From NCBI GenBank assembly GCA_018239715.1, contig JAFEGW010000001.1, positions 76,597 to 109,683 of the forward strand: a stretch of 33,087 nucleotides of DNA, given 5' to 3'. Numbering within the stretch: the first letter of the stretch is position 1; each line of letters begins with the position of its first letter. This DNA comes from Verrucomicrobiota bacterium (GTDB lineage Bacteria > Chlamydiota > Chlamydiia > Chlamydiales > Rhabdochlamydiaceae). Shown here in pieces: positions 7,554-17,706 of this stretch. Below the pieces are notes generated by a model. That model saw only the letters and a program-made list of their open reading frames with translations, was not told the origin of the DNA and did no database searches. The position numbers and the translations under genes were made by a program.

Positions 7554-8702
7554 ATGGCAGGAGAAGTCAGACCCCTAAGTCCCACAAATTTACAGGAAAG
7601 TGTTAAGAGAGCTAGGACAGAAAATTCAAGCGCGGAGGCAGATGCTGCACCCAGTGTAGAGCAACCCTCTACCCTATTTCCTGGTCTCATCCATGCAAGT
7701 GCGGGGATCGAGCAAGTAGGACCCTCTGTCATTAGCTCAAGGGTGCCTAAGGATATCAAAACACTCCTCGAAGTGTTGGAAGCTGATAAACTTCAAGTCG
7801 ATGAACTAGGTGCTGCTGAAACCGCTGCTACATTCTATGAAACCAAAGAAGTCCAAGCCATGAGCGCTTTGCTGCCTGTACAGCCCTCCGGCTGCCAGAA
7901 TTATATTTCCCGCTATTTTGCAATAGAACAAAAGGGCGCACCTCATGTGAAGTCTTTAAAATCAAAAATATTCTACCACGATATAAGATATGATCAAATT
8001 CCCCTGCTTCGATTCTTGCCTTTTTGTACAAATCTTCAGAGATTGAAATTATCCATCGAGATCACAGACATGAAACCCTTTGCTGAGATACTTCGCTCTC
8101 TAGCCGCAATATTGAAAAGGCATGAAACTCTCAAGGAATTTAAGCTCTTGTTGTGTCAAAGAACAAGGCAGATCTCAAACAACGAGCGTGAAAATGGATC
8201 CCTGGGAGATCTATTATCCGTTCTATTAGAACTTCCTCATATGGAAACCGTTCAAATTGAAAACTTATTGCCTCAGTATGATCTTATCGCAGGCCTTTAT
8301 GATAGCTTTTACGAAAAATCAAAAGATAAACTCATTTTAGATCCTAAAAATCGCTGTAAAACGGTACTCCTAGATGGCGGAAGAATAGAATTAAATAAAC
8401 ACCTCAATAGAGCTGAACTTGATTATTGCATTGGCTTCCTTCAAAGCATCGTGGAGGATCGTGAGGGCATAAAAGACAAAGTCTCCGAAGAAGATATGAA
8501 AGAGTTGCGCCCCTTTATTCCAGAAATTGGCGATACGGACCATCTCCATTTGTGCGAGATAAATGTCTATTATGCCAACCGTGGAACCGTCCAATCCGGC
8601 TTTTGGAGAAATTTCAGGAGAGTGGATGGATCGCCTCTAGGTTTTGCTCCCTTGAATATTCAACAAGGGTATTTAAGCATTACCATGGAAAAGTCAACCT
8701 AG
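7554..8702 (+). CDS. hypothetical protein, weakly LRR-like, possible effector
   Basis: 382 residues, family not recognised. The first 65 or so residues are Ser/Pro/Ala/Glu-rich and look disordered, with a short basic KRAR at 18-21. A helical stretch follows ([20 protein letters not shown], about 68-87) that resembles the helices after a BTB or F-box domain, only weakly. Residues about 150-260 have leucine-spaced segments ([18 protein letters not shown] and similar) that could be degenerate leucine-rich repeats. No signal peptide or membrane helix. The start is supported by GGGAG 6 nt before ATG. Its TAG stop shares the palindrome CTAG (8699-8702) with the convergent fumC stop. Disordered N-terminus plus eukaryote-like repeats fit a type III-secreted protein, but this is inference. 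Confidence 0.7.
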   Translation: MAGEVRPLSPTNLQESVKRARTENSSAEADAAPSVEQPSTLFPGLIHASAGIEQVGPSVISSRVPKDIKTLLEVLEADKLQVDELGAAETAATFYETKEVQAMSALLPVQPSGCQNYISRYFAIEQKGAPHVKSLKSKIFYHDIRYDQIPLLRFLPFCTNLQRLKLSIEITDMKPFAEILRSLAAILKRHETLKEFKLLLCQRTRQISNNERENGSLGDLLSVLLELPHMETVQIENLLPQYDLIAGLYDSFYEKSKDKLILDPKNRCKTVLLDGGRIELNKHLNRAELDYCIGFLQSIVEDREGIKDKVSEEDMKELRPFIPEIGDTDHLHLCEINVYYANRGTVQSGFWRNFRRVDGSPLGFAPLNIQQGYLSITMEKST

Positions 8703-10084
8703 ACCATTTTGCGAGGGTTGACGATCTCATCGAATTGCTTCTCAGTGAGAAAACCTAAGGCGAGAGCTGCTTGCCTGAGGGTGAGCCCTTCTTGGTAGGC
8801 TTTTTGGACAATCTTAGCGGCTTTATCGTAGCCAATGACGGGATTGAGGGCCGTGGCGAGCATCAGAGAATGGTCCAGATGCTCTTGGATCTTTTTCGTG
8901 TTAGGCTTGATACCGATCAGGCATTTATCGTGAAAATTCTTCGCGACATCGGAAAGAAGCCGGATCGACTGGAGCAGGTTGTAGATGATGACAGGCTTAA
9001 AGACATTGAGCTCAAAATTGCCCATGGAGCCGGCGATCGTGATCGCGGCATCATTGCCCATCACTTGTACAGCGACCATGGTCATCGATTCGCTTTGAGT
9101 CGGGTTGACTTTCCCGGGCATAATGGAAGAGCCGGGCTCATTTTCTGGCAGGAGAATCTCTCCAAGGCCACAGCGGGGTCCTGAAGCCAGCCACCGGATA
9201 TCATTGGCGATTTTCATGAAGGCGCAGGCTACGACTTTCAGAGCGCCGCTGACCTCGACTAAGCCGTCATTGGCAGCCAACGCCGCAAATTTATTGGGGG
9301 CTGTGACAAAAGAATAGCCGGTCAGCTTGGAGATCTCTTGGGCGACTTTTTTCCCATAACCAGAAGGCGAATTGAGACCTGTGCCGACGGCAGTTCCGCC
9401 GAGAGCAAGTTCAGAGACGGGGTGAAGCGCGGCTTCGACAGCTCGCATCCCCTCTTCCATTTGCGCCGCATAACCGGAAAATTCTTGGCCGAGAGTGAGT
9501 GGAGCGGCGTCCATGAGATGGGTGCGGCCTACTTTGACAATTTTTTCAAATTCTTTCGCTTTCTTTTTAAATCCTTCAACAAGGAGTTTGAGATGGGGAA
9601 GCAGATGTTTCTTGATGGCGGACATCGTAGCGATATGCATCGCGGTCGGGAAAACATCATTGGAGGATTGCGACATATTGACGTCGTCGTTCGGATGGAT
9701 GGGAGTTTTCGATCCAAGGGTGCCGCCGGCTTTCTCAATTGCGCGATTGGCGATCACTTCGTTGACGTTCATGTTGGTCTGAGTGCCGGAACCGGTCTGC
9801 CAGACGACGAGATCAAAATGGTCGTTGAGTTTTCCAGCGAGAAGCTCATCGCAGGTTTCGAGGATCAGGTCTTTCTTATCCGAAGGGAGAATTCCCAGCT
9901 CGTGATTGACAAGAGCGGCGGCTTTTTTGACGACGCCGAGCGCATGGATCAGTTCGATCGGCATCTTTTCAGTGCCGATCGGAAAGTTCTCAATAGACCG
10001 TTGGGTTTGAGCGCCCCAGTATTTGTGGGACGGGACTTCAATAGAACCTAGGCTATCGGTCTCGACGCGTGTCTTCTTGCTCAT
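8699..10084 (-). CDS. fumC: class II fumarate hydratase
   Basis: 461 residues, the normal class II fumarase length. Interconverts fumarate and L-malate in the TCA cycle; iron-independent homotetramer. Visible signatures: [14 protein letters not shown] at 97-110, [14 protein letters not shown] at 137-150, [16 protein letters not shown] with catalytic His189, and the family signature [13 protein letters not shown] at 318-330 whose first Ser (319) is the catalytic base region equivalent to E. coli Ser318. It lies 23 bp after atpK on the same strand and is probably the last gene of the V-ATPase transcript. The purine-rich GGGAGA sits directly against the ATG, closer than an ideal Shine-Dalgarno. 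A 237-codon open frame on the opposite strand is a coding shadow. Confidence 0.97.
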   Translation of the reverse strand: MSKKTRVETDSLGSIEVPSHKYWGAQTQRSIENFPIGTEKMPIELIHALGVVKKAAALVNHELGILPSDKKDLILETCDELLAGKLNDHFDLVVWQTGSGTQTNMNVNEVIANRAIEKAGGTLGSKTPIHPNDDVNMSQSSNDVFPTAMHIATMSAIKKHLLPHLKLLVEGFKKKAKEFEKIVKVGRTHLMDAAPLTLGQEFSGYAAQMEEGMRAVEAALHPVSELALGGTAVGTGLNSPSGYGKKVAQEISKLTGYSFVTAPNKFAALAANDGLVEVSGALKVVACAFMKIANDIRWLASGPRCGLGEILLPENEPGSSIMPGKVNPTQSESMTMVAVQVMGNDAAITIAGSMGNFELNVFKPVIIYNLLQSIRLLSDVAKNFHDKCLIGIKPNTKKIQEHLDHSLMLATALNPVIGYDKAAKIVQKAYQEGLTLRQAALALGFLTEKQFDEIVNPRKMV

Positions 10085-10107
10085 TCTCCCTATGTACGGG
10101 TTTTTCT

Positions 10108-10533
10108 TTAATAGATCAAGAGCAGGGAGAACACAAACGCAAAGAGGGAGAACGATTCAATAATCCCGAGGGCGATGAAGCATTTTCCAATGATCGCGGG
10201 TTGTTTTGCTGAAGCTTGGATCCCTGAAGCGGCGCACATGCCTTGGTAAACGGAAGAAAAAAGCAGCGCAAATCCGACGGCAAGGCCAATGCCGATCCCC
10301 GACATGGCCGAGAGAGTGCCGGCCCGGATCTGGTCACGCATCAGAAGCATGACAATAAAGCCGTAGATCGACTGAGAAGCGGCCATCGCTGACATCCCGA
10401 TAAACGAACCGTGGTTTTCTTCGACGCGGCTCATGACGGCGTGAGAAGCCATGCCGCCGATTCCGCAGCCAATGGAGCTGCCGATACATCCGAGTCCTAG
10501 AACCAGCGCGGGTCCTACCATTGAATAATCCAT
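10108..10533 (-). CDS. atpK: V-type ATP synthase subunit K (membrane c-ring proteolipid)
   Basis: 141 residues forming two helical hairpins (four membrane helices), the duplicated proteolipid that builds the ion-carrying ring. The carboxylate is Glu126 in the fourth helix ([13 protein letters not shown]). Ser53-Gln54 (AASQSIYGF) in helix 2 and Gln97 ([10 protein letters not shown]) in helix 3 sit where Enterococcus hirae NtpK has Thr64-Gln65 and Gln110 as Na+ ligands. The Gln97 to Glu126 spacing (29 residues) equals the Gln110 to Glu139 spacing there. The first hairpin has no carboxylate, as in other K subunits. A good AGGAG lies 5 nt before the ATG. Located 13 bp after atpI in the operon. 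Confidence 0.95.
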   Translation of the reverse strand: MDYSMVGPALVLGLGCIGSSIGCGIGGMASHAVMSRVEENHGSFIGMSAMAASQSIYGFIVMLLMRDQIRAGTLSAMSGIGIGLAVGFALLFSSVYQGMCAASGIQASAKQPAIIGKCFIALGIIESFSLFAFVFSLLLIY

Positions 10534-10546
10534 ATTTACTCCTAAT

Positions 10547-12463
10547 TTATTTTTTTAACTTGTGTAAGGGTTTAAATAAACGGCCCCCGCCAGTGAAGCA
10601 GTAATGATACCATTCTAAGAAATTAAGACGAAGGCCATGGATGATTCCCCCCATGAAACTCAGCGTCATATTGATGCAATGGCCGGCCAAAATCACGATA
10701 AATCCAAAAAATAATCCCATCGCCGCGCCTTCGGAGTTGAAAGTACTGGCCATGATGGCGCCCGCTAAACTCAAGGCATAAAGACGGAGGTAAGAGAGCA
10801 CGTCGGAAAAAACTTGGACGATGTTAGCGATCTCATTGAGTCCCTTCCAGCGGCGCTGGATTAAAGCGGCTAGCAAGGCAAACCCGATGCCGCCGTAGAG
10901 GAGCTGCAGTCCTAGCGCCTTGGCGGTGGACTTATCGATCCATCCCATGAACTCGGCTATAGTCGTGACGCTGAGCATGGTGGGGAAAAAGAGGTAGCCC
11001 CCGATTAAAAAGGCAATCCACCCAATCCCAGAATAATTCCGGGTCAGGTAACGGATAAAGCCGACGCAAATGTGGATGATGCCGATGAGGATAGTGAATT
11101 CAAAGATGATGTTGCCGGTAAATTCCTCCATGATCGGATAGGTCGTCTTATTATTGGTGGTGGCAGCTGTGCGGAGCATCTCTTCCCCTGTTTTAGCGTT
11201 GCTCAGCTGAGGATATTTAACGAGCCATGATTGGTAAACAGCGTCTTTGTTTGCCAAGTGATAGCTGGCTTTTTTCTCGGCCAGATAATGGAGCGGAGAG
11301 ATTTGGCTGAGAGGGTTAGAAGGGGCAAGTTTCAAGCCGAAGTAAGAGGAAGTGAGCACTCCCCAAACAATACAGGCGGTAGAAAGAAGGTATAAAAGCT
11401 TGAGCATCCGCTGGGCCTGTCCCCTGAGATGAGGCAGCTTTTTCTTTAAAAAGAAGGCTAAGCATAAAAAGATCAGTCCATAGCCGGCATCGCCGACTAT
11501 GACGGCAAAGAAAAGGGCAAAAAACCACAGCACCCAACTGGAGGGGTCTTTGTCTTCACGGGCGGGAATATCATAAAGTTTGATGATATCCTCGCCGATA
11601 TGGGCCATGCCTTGGTTCTGCAGGCATGTCGGAACTTTGTCATCGGCCTCGATGGCCACTTGCTCGGCATGGATATCCATTCCATCAATGAGGCCAAAGA
11701 GAGCATTCACTTTATTCTGCGGCACCCACGCTTCCACGACAAAGAGGGAATTTTGCAAAGGATAGGCAACCTCTTTTTTCGCAGCAGCCAAGTTGTATTT
11801 GTTCAACTCCTCTAGGAGGATCGTATGCAGGAAATCGATATAGCCGGCGTATTCTTTCAGTTCGGTCTCAAAACGGTGGATCGAGTCTTCGACAAAATCG
11901 AGCCTCTTTTCCAATTCCCCTAAGGGAGCATCGATGCGCATCTCAATCATATCAGGAAGCGTCACAGGTTCAGGGGTGAGAGCGATAAAATAGTCGAGGT
12001 CGTATTCGGTTCCAATATAGATAATCTCGTTAGGAAAACTCGTCACATGGCTCTTGTCGGTTTTCATGCAGAAGAATTGAACTTTGCGGCCGGTCTCTTT
12101 TTCAATGTAGGCAATATCTTCCATGGAGAAGTCGCCAAAGGGAGCGACCCGGACAATATCGGCGTCCAGGACGCGCTTTTCTTCAGCTAATTTTTCGAGA
12201 TCTTCTTTGAGTTCAATAATTCTCTCGGAAACTTGCATGGCCAGGTGGAGATCTCCTCCGCCTTGATAGAGCTCCCGGACCGGCTGTTTACGCAAGATCT
12301 TGATAGCCAAGAGAAGGTTCTGAACAGTGACGGGCATTTCCGCAGGTTTTTTCGCCGAGACGGAAATGAATTCTAGAAAGCCTTGCTCTTGGGCCAGCTC
12401 AAAGAACCGGTCGAGATTTTCTTGGGTGCCCATGATGAAATACTTCACGATATTTTCAATCAT
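10547..12463 (-). CDS. atpI: V-type ATP synthase subunit I (a-type stator)
   Basis: 638 residues, the stator subunit that lines the ion path beside the K ring. Residues 1-308 are a soluble, coiled-coil-rich arm that would contact the peripheral stalk; residues about 309-620 hold about seven to eight membrane helices, beginning at SWVLWFFALFFAVIVGDAGYG. The essential arginine is in SYLRLYALSLAG (Arg560). The N-terminal [12 protein letters not shown] matches the usual start of this family. The gene overlaps the end of atpD by 8 bp, so translation is probably coupled. Length is normal for the chlamydial/archaeal type. Confidence 0.95.
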   Translation of the reverse strand: MIENIVKYFIMGTQENLDRFFELAQEQGFLEFISVSAKKPAEMPVTVQNLLLAIKILRKQPVRELYQGGGDLHLAMQVSERIIELKEDLEKLAEEKRVLDADIVRVAPFGDFSMEDIAYIEKETGRKVQFFCMKTDKSHVTSFPNEIIYIGTEYDLDYFIALTPEPVTLPDMIEMRIDAPLGELEKRLDFVEDSIHRFETELKEYAGYIDFLHTILLEELNKYNLAAAKKEVAYPLQNSLFVVEAWVPQNKVNALFGLIDGMDIHAEQVAIEADDKVPTCLQNQGMAHIGEDIIKLYDIPAREDKDPSSWVLWFFALFFAVIVGDAGYGLIFLCLAFFLKKKLPHLRGQAQRMLKLLYLLSTACIVWGVLTSSYFGLKLAPSNPLSQISPLHYLAEKKASYHLANKDAVYQSWLVKYPQLSNAKTGEEMLRTAATTNNKTTYPIMEEFTGNIIFEFTILIGIIHICVGFIRYLTRNYSGIGWIAFLIGGYLFFPTMLSVTTIAEFMGWIDKSTAKALGLQLLYGGIGFALLAALIQRRWKGLNEIANIVQVFSDVLSYLRLYALSLAGAIMASTFNSEGAAMGLFFGFIVILAGHCINMTLSFMGGIIHGLRLNFLEWYHYCFTGGGRLFKPLHKLKK

Positions 12464-13064
12464 AAGAGGCCTCGCGGGCGAGAATTTTTTGCTTGGCTAC
12501 TTTAGCCTGGCAGACGGCAGCAAGCTGCTGATCACCCAAGAAGATTTTAATCTTCCGGATATTTTCTTGGGCGCGCGGAATGAGGATCTTTTCAAAGAGA
12601 TTGACGCGGATAGAGACTTCCCGGAGCTCTTTTTCCAGGGCCGCTTTTTTTTCTTCTCCGACGCGGATTTTCTCCCGCACCGTGATGATACTTCTCAGAC
12701 CTACAATGGCAGAGTCGATCCAGACAGGAGAATCAAAAAGCATGTAGCCATTGTCTTGGAAGACCACTCTCTCGAGGACAGGGATGTCAATGCCGGCGAT
12801 ATTCTCGAATTTCTTTTGAACTTCCAAAACTTTGACAGCGGAATAGAGATCATAGGCGCTCCGATCTGAAAAAAGAGCTGCGTAGGTGGAAATTTTCTTT
12901 TCCTCCGTCTTATACTCTTGATGGAGCTGCTCGATCTCCTGCTCGGCCTGGTTGACTTCGATCTGCAAAAGCATCTTCTTGAGCTGCAAAGTCGGCAAAT
13001 ATTTCTGCAGCTGCTGCAACCGATACTGCTCGGATCTAAGCTCGGTCTTCGTTAATTTAACCAT
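12456..13064 (-). CDS. atpD: V-type ATP synthase subunit D (central rotor shaft)
   Basis: 202 residues from ATG 13064. Subunit D is the long coiled-coil shaft inside the A3B3 head. The start region [20 protein letters not shown] and the nearby [10 protein letters not shown] match the family N-terminus, and residues about 1-75 plus the C-terminal 60 residues are heptad-rich helices that would pair. The frame stays open upstream to 13133, but that part is antisense-free coding of atpB in another frame and does not match the family, so the internal ATG was chosen. This start overlaps atpB by 8 bp, and its stop overlaps atpI by 8 bp. Confidence 0.92.
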   Translation of the reverse strand: MVKLTKTELRSEQYRLQQLQKYLPTLQLKKMLLQIEVNQAEQEIEQLHQEYKTEEKKISTYAALFSDRSAYDLYSAVKVLEVQKKFENIAGIDIPVLERVVFQDNGYMLFDSPVWIDSAIVGLRSIITVREKIRVGEEKKAALEKELREVSIRVNLFEKILIPRAQENIRKIKIFLGDQQLAAVCQAKVAKQKILAREASYD

Positions 13065-14364
13065 CGAGTTTGGGCCAATATTTATCGATAAGGGTCTGTT
13101 TAATGCCAATCTCTTGCGGCTCGAAACATTCACTTAAAGCCTTCCAGCCATCATCCAGGGCATCTTCTAGAAGCAAGTTGACTTCAAGGTTCATCATCCG
13201 TTTTTCAAACAGATGGGCAAAGTGTAGAAGTTTCTCATCCCACCGGGAAAGCTTAAAGCCCATCGCTTGCCGCTCGCGGGCTTTTTTCCCTTCGGCATAG
13301 AGCCGGATCTGGGCGTTAGCGACATCGCCGTGGTCTTCGCGTGTGACTTTTCCAATCACTTGCTGTTTCAGACGTGAAAGCGACCCGAATGGATCGATAT
13401 AACCGCCATGGAGATAGAATTGCCCTTCCGTAATATAGCCTGTGTTATCGGGAATCGGATGAGTCACATCGCCGCCGGGCATCGTCGTCACCGAAATGAT
13501 CGTAATCGAGCCGCTGCCGTCGATATCGACCGCTTTTTCATAGCGGGCTGCCAGATCCGAGTAGAGAGAGCCGGGATAGCCACGGTTGGAAGGGATCTGA
13601 TCCATCGTGATCGCGATTTCTTTGATGGCATCGCCAAAGGCCGTCATATCCGTGAGAAGCACTAAGACGTTTTTATCTTCCACCGCAAATTTCTCTGCGC
13701 AGGCCAGTGCCAGATCGGGAACGAGAAGGCATTCAACTGCAGGATCGGTAGCTTGGTGGATGAACATGACGGTCTTTTCTAAGGAGCCGGCTTTTTCGGC
13801 ATTGTCGATGAAGGCTTGGTAGTCATCAAAACGAAGACCCATCCCGCCAATGACGACGACGTCGGCATCGGTTTGGTTGGCAATGCGCATCAAAAGCTGG
13901 TTGTAAGGCTCTCCCGCAATGGAAAAAATAGGAATCTTTTGAGATTTCACGAGGCAGTTGAAGACATCGATCATGGGAATATTCGTGCGGACCAGCTCAT
14001 GGGGAACAATGCGGCGGACGGGGTTGAACGATGGAGAATTGATCTCGACATGATCTCCGACGACGGTCGGGCCTTTGTCGATCGGATCGCCCGAGCCGTT
14101 GAAACGGCGTCCTAAGAGCCCTTCCGAAACAATTCCTTGCATCTGCTTGCCTAAAAAAGAAACGCGGTCGTGTGTTCCAATGCCGCGGGTATTTTCAAAA
14201 GCTTGCAGCGTGACTTTCTCGCCATCGATGCGGAGAACAGATGCATAAGTCGTTTCCCCATTTTGTTTATGGATGCGCGCCATTTCACCCATGCTGACAT
14301 TTTCTGCCATCACGGTGAGCAAGTTGCCCCGCATATCAATGATTCGGTCGTAAATTTTCTTCAT
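13057..14364 (-). CDS. atpB: V-type ATP synthase subunit B (non-catalytic head subunit)
   Basis: 435 residues, the non-catalytic nucleotide-binding-fold subunit alternating with A in the head. It shows the RecA-like core but at 148-158 has [11 protein letters not shown] where catalytic subunits have a P-loop, as expected of B subunits. Other family segments: [11 protein letters not shown] (89-99), EFAV-type strand regions, [20 protein letters not shown], and [25 protein letters not shown]. Length is normal. The start ATG overlaps the stop of atpA as ATGA (4 bp), indicating coupled translation. Its end overlaps atpD by 8 bp. Confidence 0.96.
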   Translation of the reverse strand: MKKIYDRIIDMRGNLLTVMAENVSMGEMARIHKQNGETTYASVLRIDGEKVTLQAFENTRGIGTHDRVSFLGKQMQGIVSEGLLGRRFNGSGDPIDKGPTVVGDHVEINSPSFNPVRRIVPHELVRTNIPMIDVFNCLVKSQKIPIFSIAGEPYNQLLMRIANQTDADVVVIGGMGLRFDDYQAFIDNAEKAGSLEKTVMFIHQATDPAVECLLVPDLALACAEKFAVEDKNVLVLLTDMTAFGDAIKEIAITMDQIPSNRGYPGSLYSDLAARYEKAVDIDGSGSITIISVTTMPGGDVTHPIPDNTGYITEGQFYLHGGYIDPFGSLSRLKQQVIGKVTREDHGDVANAQIRLYAEGKKARERQAMGFKLSRWDEKLLHFAHLFEKRMMNLEVNLLLEDALDDGWKALSECFEPQEIGIKQTLIDKYWPKLDG

Positions 14365-16127
14365 GAGACCCCTTTTCTGGCATTGTGAATTTTCTCTTCG
14401 ATGCGGGCAAAGGACCGTTCATACCGCTCCAATTTGAAGGGCATGAAGTTCATATTTTTAATATCGTTTTGCAGGTCTAAGAAAAACGAGCGAGCGGAGT
14501 CATGGCCGTCAAAATGGAAGTCGGCTTCGAAAATCTTGCTGACGAGCTGAAAGAGAGGAATTTGCCGATCCAACGGGCAATAAGCGTCCTCTTTATCAAA
14601 AGCGTTCTGCTGTAAATAACAAAACTCATAGAGCTCGGATTTCAAATAGACGATCATATCGCTTAAGGTAATCCCCTCTTCGCCGACGACTTCCATCCGC
14701 TTGCCGATCTCATCGCCATCGCGTAGAATTTTTGCCGCCCGTTTGACATTTTTCCCCCATCCCTTCACTTTGGCTTCAAGCTCGACGCTGACATCATCGA
14801 CATATTTACTCCATGAGATCAAAGGATCGATAGCAGGATAGCGCCTAGCATCCGAGCGGGCTCTGGAAAGACCTAAAAATGCGCCGACAACGGCGAGTGT
14901 TGCCTGTGTCACAGGCTCTTCAAAGTTTCCGCCCGCAGGAGAAACCGTTCCGCAAATCGTGAGCGACCCTGTCTTTCCGTTCGATAAACGGATCACGCCG
15001 GAACGCTCATAAAAAGCTGCAATTCTTGAGGCCAGATAAGCAGGAAATGCTTCTTCCCCAGGAATCTCTTCCAAGCGCCCAGACATCTCGCGCATCGCTT
15101 GGGCCCAGCGGGATGTGGAATCTGCTAAAAGCAGTACATCGAGGCCCATCTGCCGATAATATTCTGCAATGGTGGTGCCCATATAAATAGAGGCTTCGCG
15201 TGCAGCGACCGGCATCGAAGAGGTATTGCAAAGAATGACCGTGCGGTTCATCAGCGGCTCATTCGTATGGGGATCAATCAAATGAGGGAAGGTCCGAAGG
15301 ACTTCCACGACTTCGCCGGCCCTTTCGCCGCAGGCGACAACGATCACGATATCGACGGAGGAATATTTGGCCAAATGGTGCTGAAGAACGGTTTTACCCG
15401 CTCCAAAGGGGCCCGGGGAGCAAAAAGTTCCACCTTTAAGCACAGGCAGCTGAGTATCGATGATTCTTTCCCCTGTATCCATCATGCGGGTCGCTTTGAT
15501 CTTTTCTCCGACGGAAAGCTGATTCTTGACGGGCCATTTTTGGACCATCGTGAAATGGACTTCTTGCCCTTTTGCATCGACCGCTTTTGCGATCACGGTA
15601 TCGATATTATAAGAGCCGGCCTTAGCAACCCAGTTCAATGTATATTCACTGGTATAAGCAAAAGGGATCATGATTTTATGGTGAAAGCGGCCTTCCATCG
15701 TATAGCCGAGCTCATCGCCCCGCTGCAAGATGTCGCCCACTTTAGCCACCGGATGGTAATCCCAATGGCGGCTCCTGTCTAAGGGGGGGAGATAAATCCC
15801 GCGGGAAAGGAAAAGCCCTGCAGCATCGGCCACTTTCTCGAGAGGATTTTGAAGCCCGTCGATGATGCCTCCTAAAAGACCAGGGCCGAGCTCAGCTTCT
15901 AAGAGATGACCATTGAACTGCACAGGCGTGCCGAGTTTGATGCCGCGGGTATCTTCAAAAACCTGGACCTTCACCTCTTTGCCGGCAATTTCGATGACTT
16001 CCCCTTTCAAAAGCAAGTTCCCTAGCTTGACCATGGCAACTTCCCCTTGACGGACATTCCCTTCAAACGCCACATGGAGCAAGTTTCCAAAGGCTTTAAC
16101 GACTTTTCCAGTTACTAACTCTTTCAT
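14361..16127 (-). CDS. atpA: V-type ATP synthase subunit A (catalytic)
   Basis: 588 residues, the catalytic ATP-binding subunit. Walker A is GPFGAGKT at 239-246 and GERAGE with the catalytic glutamate is at 267-272. The extra domain of about 80 residues between the N-terminal barrel and the core (about 110-190), which distinguishes V-type A from F-type beta, is present. The [20 protein letters not shown] and [16 protein letters not shown] segments complete the core. The start is supported by GGAG 8 nt upstream. It follows the DUF2764 gene by 21 bp and overlaps atpB by 4 bp. With atpB it would form the A3B3 head that couples ATP hydrolysis or synthesis to ion flow. Confidence 0.97.
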   Translation of the reverse strand: MKELVTGKVVKAFGNLLHVAFEGNVRQGEVAMVKLGNLLLKGEVIEIAGKEVKVQVFEDTRGIKLGTPVQFNGHLLEAELGPGLLGGIIDGLQNPLEKVADAAGLFLSRGIYLPPLDRSRHWDYHPVAKVGDILQRGDELGYTMEGRFHHKIMIPFAYTSEYTLNWVAKAGSYNIDTVIAKAVDAKGQEVHFTMVQKWPVKNQLSVGEKIKATRMMDTGERIIDTQLPVLKGGTFCSPGPFGAGKTVLQHHLAKYSSVDIVIVVACGERAGEVVEVLRTFPHLIDPHTNEPLMNRTVILCNTSSMPVAAREASIYMGTTIAEYYRQMGLDVLLLADSTSRWAQAMREMSGRLEEIPGEEAFPAYLASRIAAFYERSGVIRLSNGKTGSLTICGTVSPAGGNFEEPVTQATLAVVGAFLGLSRARSDARRYPAIDPLISWSKYVDDVSVELEAKVKGWGKNVKRAAKILRDGDEIGKRMEVVGEEGITLSDMIVYLKSELYEFCYLQQNAFDKEDAYCPLDRQIPLFQLVSKIFEADFHFDGHDSARSFFLDLQNDIKNMNFMPFKLERYERSFARIEEKIHNARKGVS

Positions 16128-16148
16128 TTTTTATACTCCAGGGAATCC

Positions 16149-16919
16149 TCAGGTTACAAACGCATCAAGAATCATTTTTCCTTTCGCACTATCGAGCTCA
16201 TTCCATTGCTCGACAATCAGCAGCCGGGCCATATAGGCTAAAATCCAATCGATGGAAAAGAGCGGCTCTTCGACCAGCTCTTCAATCCGATGAAAACGCC
16301 ACTTGGCCACCACTTTAAACTGCAGCCAGGGATCAGGGCCGCACGATAAATACTTCTCTTTTAAGTCGGCAAATTCCACCGGCGGATCGTAAGCCGCCGC
16401 ATCTTTTTGAGCTAAGATGTCTAGGACCAGCGGATCTTTTAAATCCTCAAATTGTAGCTCAGAGATGATATCTCGTCCAAGCTGCTTTGCTCTTAAGGCC
16501 AGGAGGACCAGCCTCCAAGACCGCTCGAACTCTAAATATTTCTTCAAAAAACCTTTCTGCCGGAGGATCTCTTCATTAAAATAAGTCGAAATCAGCCCCG
16601 GGAAAAAACGTAATTTATCGGCCGCCGTTTCAAATTGGCCTAGAAAATCGAAAGCGTATTCAGGCAGGCCGTCTTGCACGAGTAAAGCTTGATCGAGCTC
16701 TTTTTCATTTAAATTCCCTCGAGGGTCTATCGCCTCTTCCAAAAAGAGCGAACGGATGTTGCTGAGATCTAAAAAACGCCGGAAAACAACTGTCTTCTCA
16801 AAATCTTTCTGGGTCAGATTAATGGACAAACGGGCCGTCAGCTCATCGAAAGTGATATCGGGCTTTTCGCCGAGGACCAAGGGGGGTAAAGAAGCTGCTA
16901 AAAAATAGTAGTTGGCCAC
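16149..16919 (-). CDS. DUF2764-type V-ATPase operon protein
   Basis: 256 residues, start GTG at 16919. It matches the gene of unknown function found between atpE and atpA in chlamydiae (Chlamydia trachomatis CT309 position) and assigned to the DUF2764 family, recognised from the N-terminus MANYYFLAASLPPL and from position. It is helical, acidic and soluble, without a signal peptide. The operon has no atpC (subunit C/d) and no atpF or atpG, so this protein is a candidate for a missing stalk or connector subunit; this is inference from gene context. Spacing is 3 bp after atpE and 21 bp before atpA. Its initiation region has only a weak GGGAAA, consistent with coupling to atpE translation. Confidence 0.85.
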   Translation of the reverse strand: MANYYFLAASLPPLVLGEKPDITFDELTARLSINLTQKDFEKTVVFRRFLDLSNIRSLFLEEAIDPRGNLNEKELDQALLVQDGLPEYAFDFLGQFETAADKLRFFPGLISTYFNEEILRQKGFLKKYLEFERSWRLVLLALRAKQLGRDIISELQFEDLKDPLVLDILAQKDAAAYDPPVEFADLKEKYLSCGPDPWLQFKVVAKWRFHRIEELVEEPLFSIDWILAYMARLLIVEQWNELDSAKGKMILDAFVT

Positions 16920-16922
16920 AAT

Positions 16923-17549
16923 CTATTTCCCGAAGATAAACTCTCTAAAGTCTTTTCTAATATAGGCTGCTACGAGCTCCTTGACCGTCTCATCGGATAA
17001 ATCGATGGTAATGTTATCTTTCAGGAGTTTGACTTCAATCCCTCCGCCGATCGAGCTCACTAGAACACCTTTTTCCTTTAATCTCTGGATGACATCGGAA
17101 GCGAGGAGCTCATTGACCGCGCGGGCAGAAATGGCAGAAGAGATGACAACGCTTAAATCCGCCTCTGTCCCTTCTTTGTCGAGAGCATGGATAATGGCAT
17201 GAATCAGCTGGGCGATCAGTTTAGGATCTTGCATCGGCCTCGCTACCAGCTTGGAAAGTTCAGGATTAAAAAGTTGATGCTCGATTTTCTCTTTTAAAAC
17301 TTCGAGGGTCTGGCGGCAGGCTTGTGTCAACGAAGCTTGAAAAATTGTTTTTTGCTTCTCGATCTCTAAATGGGCATTTTCAACCATTTTTTTGGCTTCT
17401 CTATGGGCATCGGCTAAAATTTCATCGGCCTGCTCCCGGGCCGAAGCCACAATTCCTTCCGCCTCCTGCTTAGCAGGCTCGAGCGTCTCCCGTTTCAATA
17501 CATCACAAATTTTCTTCACTTTGTCTTTTCCAGTCTCGAGTCCCTTCAT
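16923..17549 (-). CDS. atpE: V-type ATP synthase subunit E (peripheral stalk)
   Basis: 208 residues, first gene of the V-ATPase operon. Residues about 15-100 are a charged, heptad-rich helix (alanine, glutamate and lysine dense, including EAKKMVENAHLEIEKQ) typical of the peripheral stalk. The C-terminal half ends in a mixed alpha/beta head domain with GGIEVKLLKDNITIDLSDETV, the family signature. No partner subunit G/H gene is present nearby. AAGGA lies 7 nt before the ATG. The 139-bp gap to recR, transcribed the other way, must hold the operon promoter; it is AT-rich but no unambiguous -35/-10 pair was seen. Confidence 0.93.
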   Translation of the reverse strand: MKGLETGKDKVKKICDVLKRETLEPAKQEAEGIVASAREQADEILADAHREAKKMVENAHLEIEKQKTIFQASLTQACRQTLEVLKEKIEHQLFNPELSKLVARPMQDPKLIAQLIHAIIHALDKEGTEADLSVVISSAISARAVNELLASDVIQRLKEKGVLVSSIGGGIEVKLLKDNITIDLSDETVKELVAAYIRKDFREFIFGK

Positions 17550-17706
17550 GACGACATCCTTATTGTGATAAAACGGTTATTATTAGATATGCCTCTTTCA
17601 CAGAAGAAAGATAGGCCCATCTCCTTATTTTTTTCCAAAACATGCTTAATTTTCAACTTGAAATCCAATCGATTATGAGATATTTGTTATGGATATTTCA
17701 ACACCT

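Noticed and set aside
9338-10051. 237-codon open frame on the plus strand
   Set aside because: Lies wholly antisense to fumC, whose sequence is clearly conserved; a shadow of codon use.
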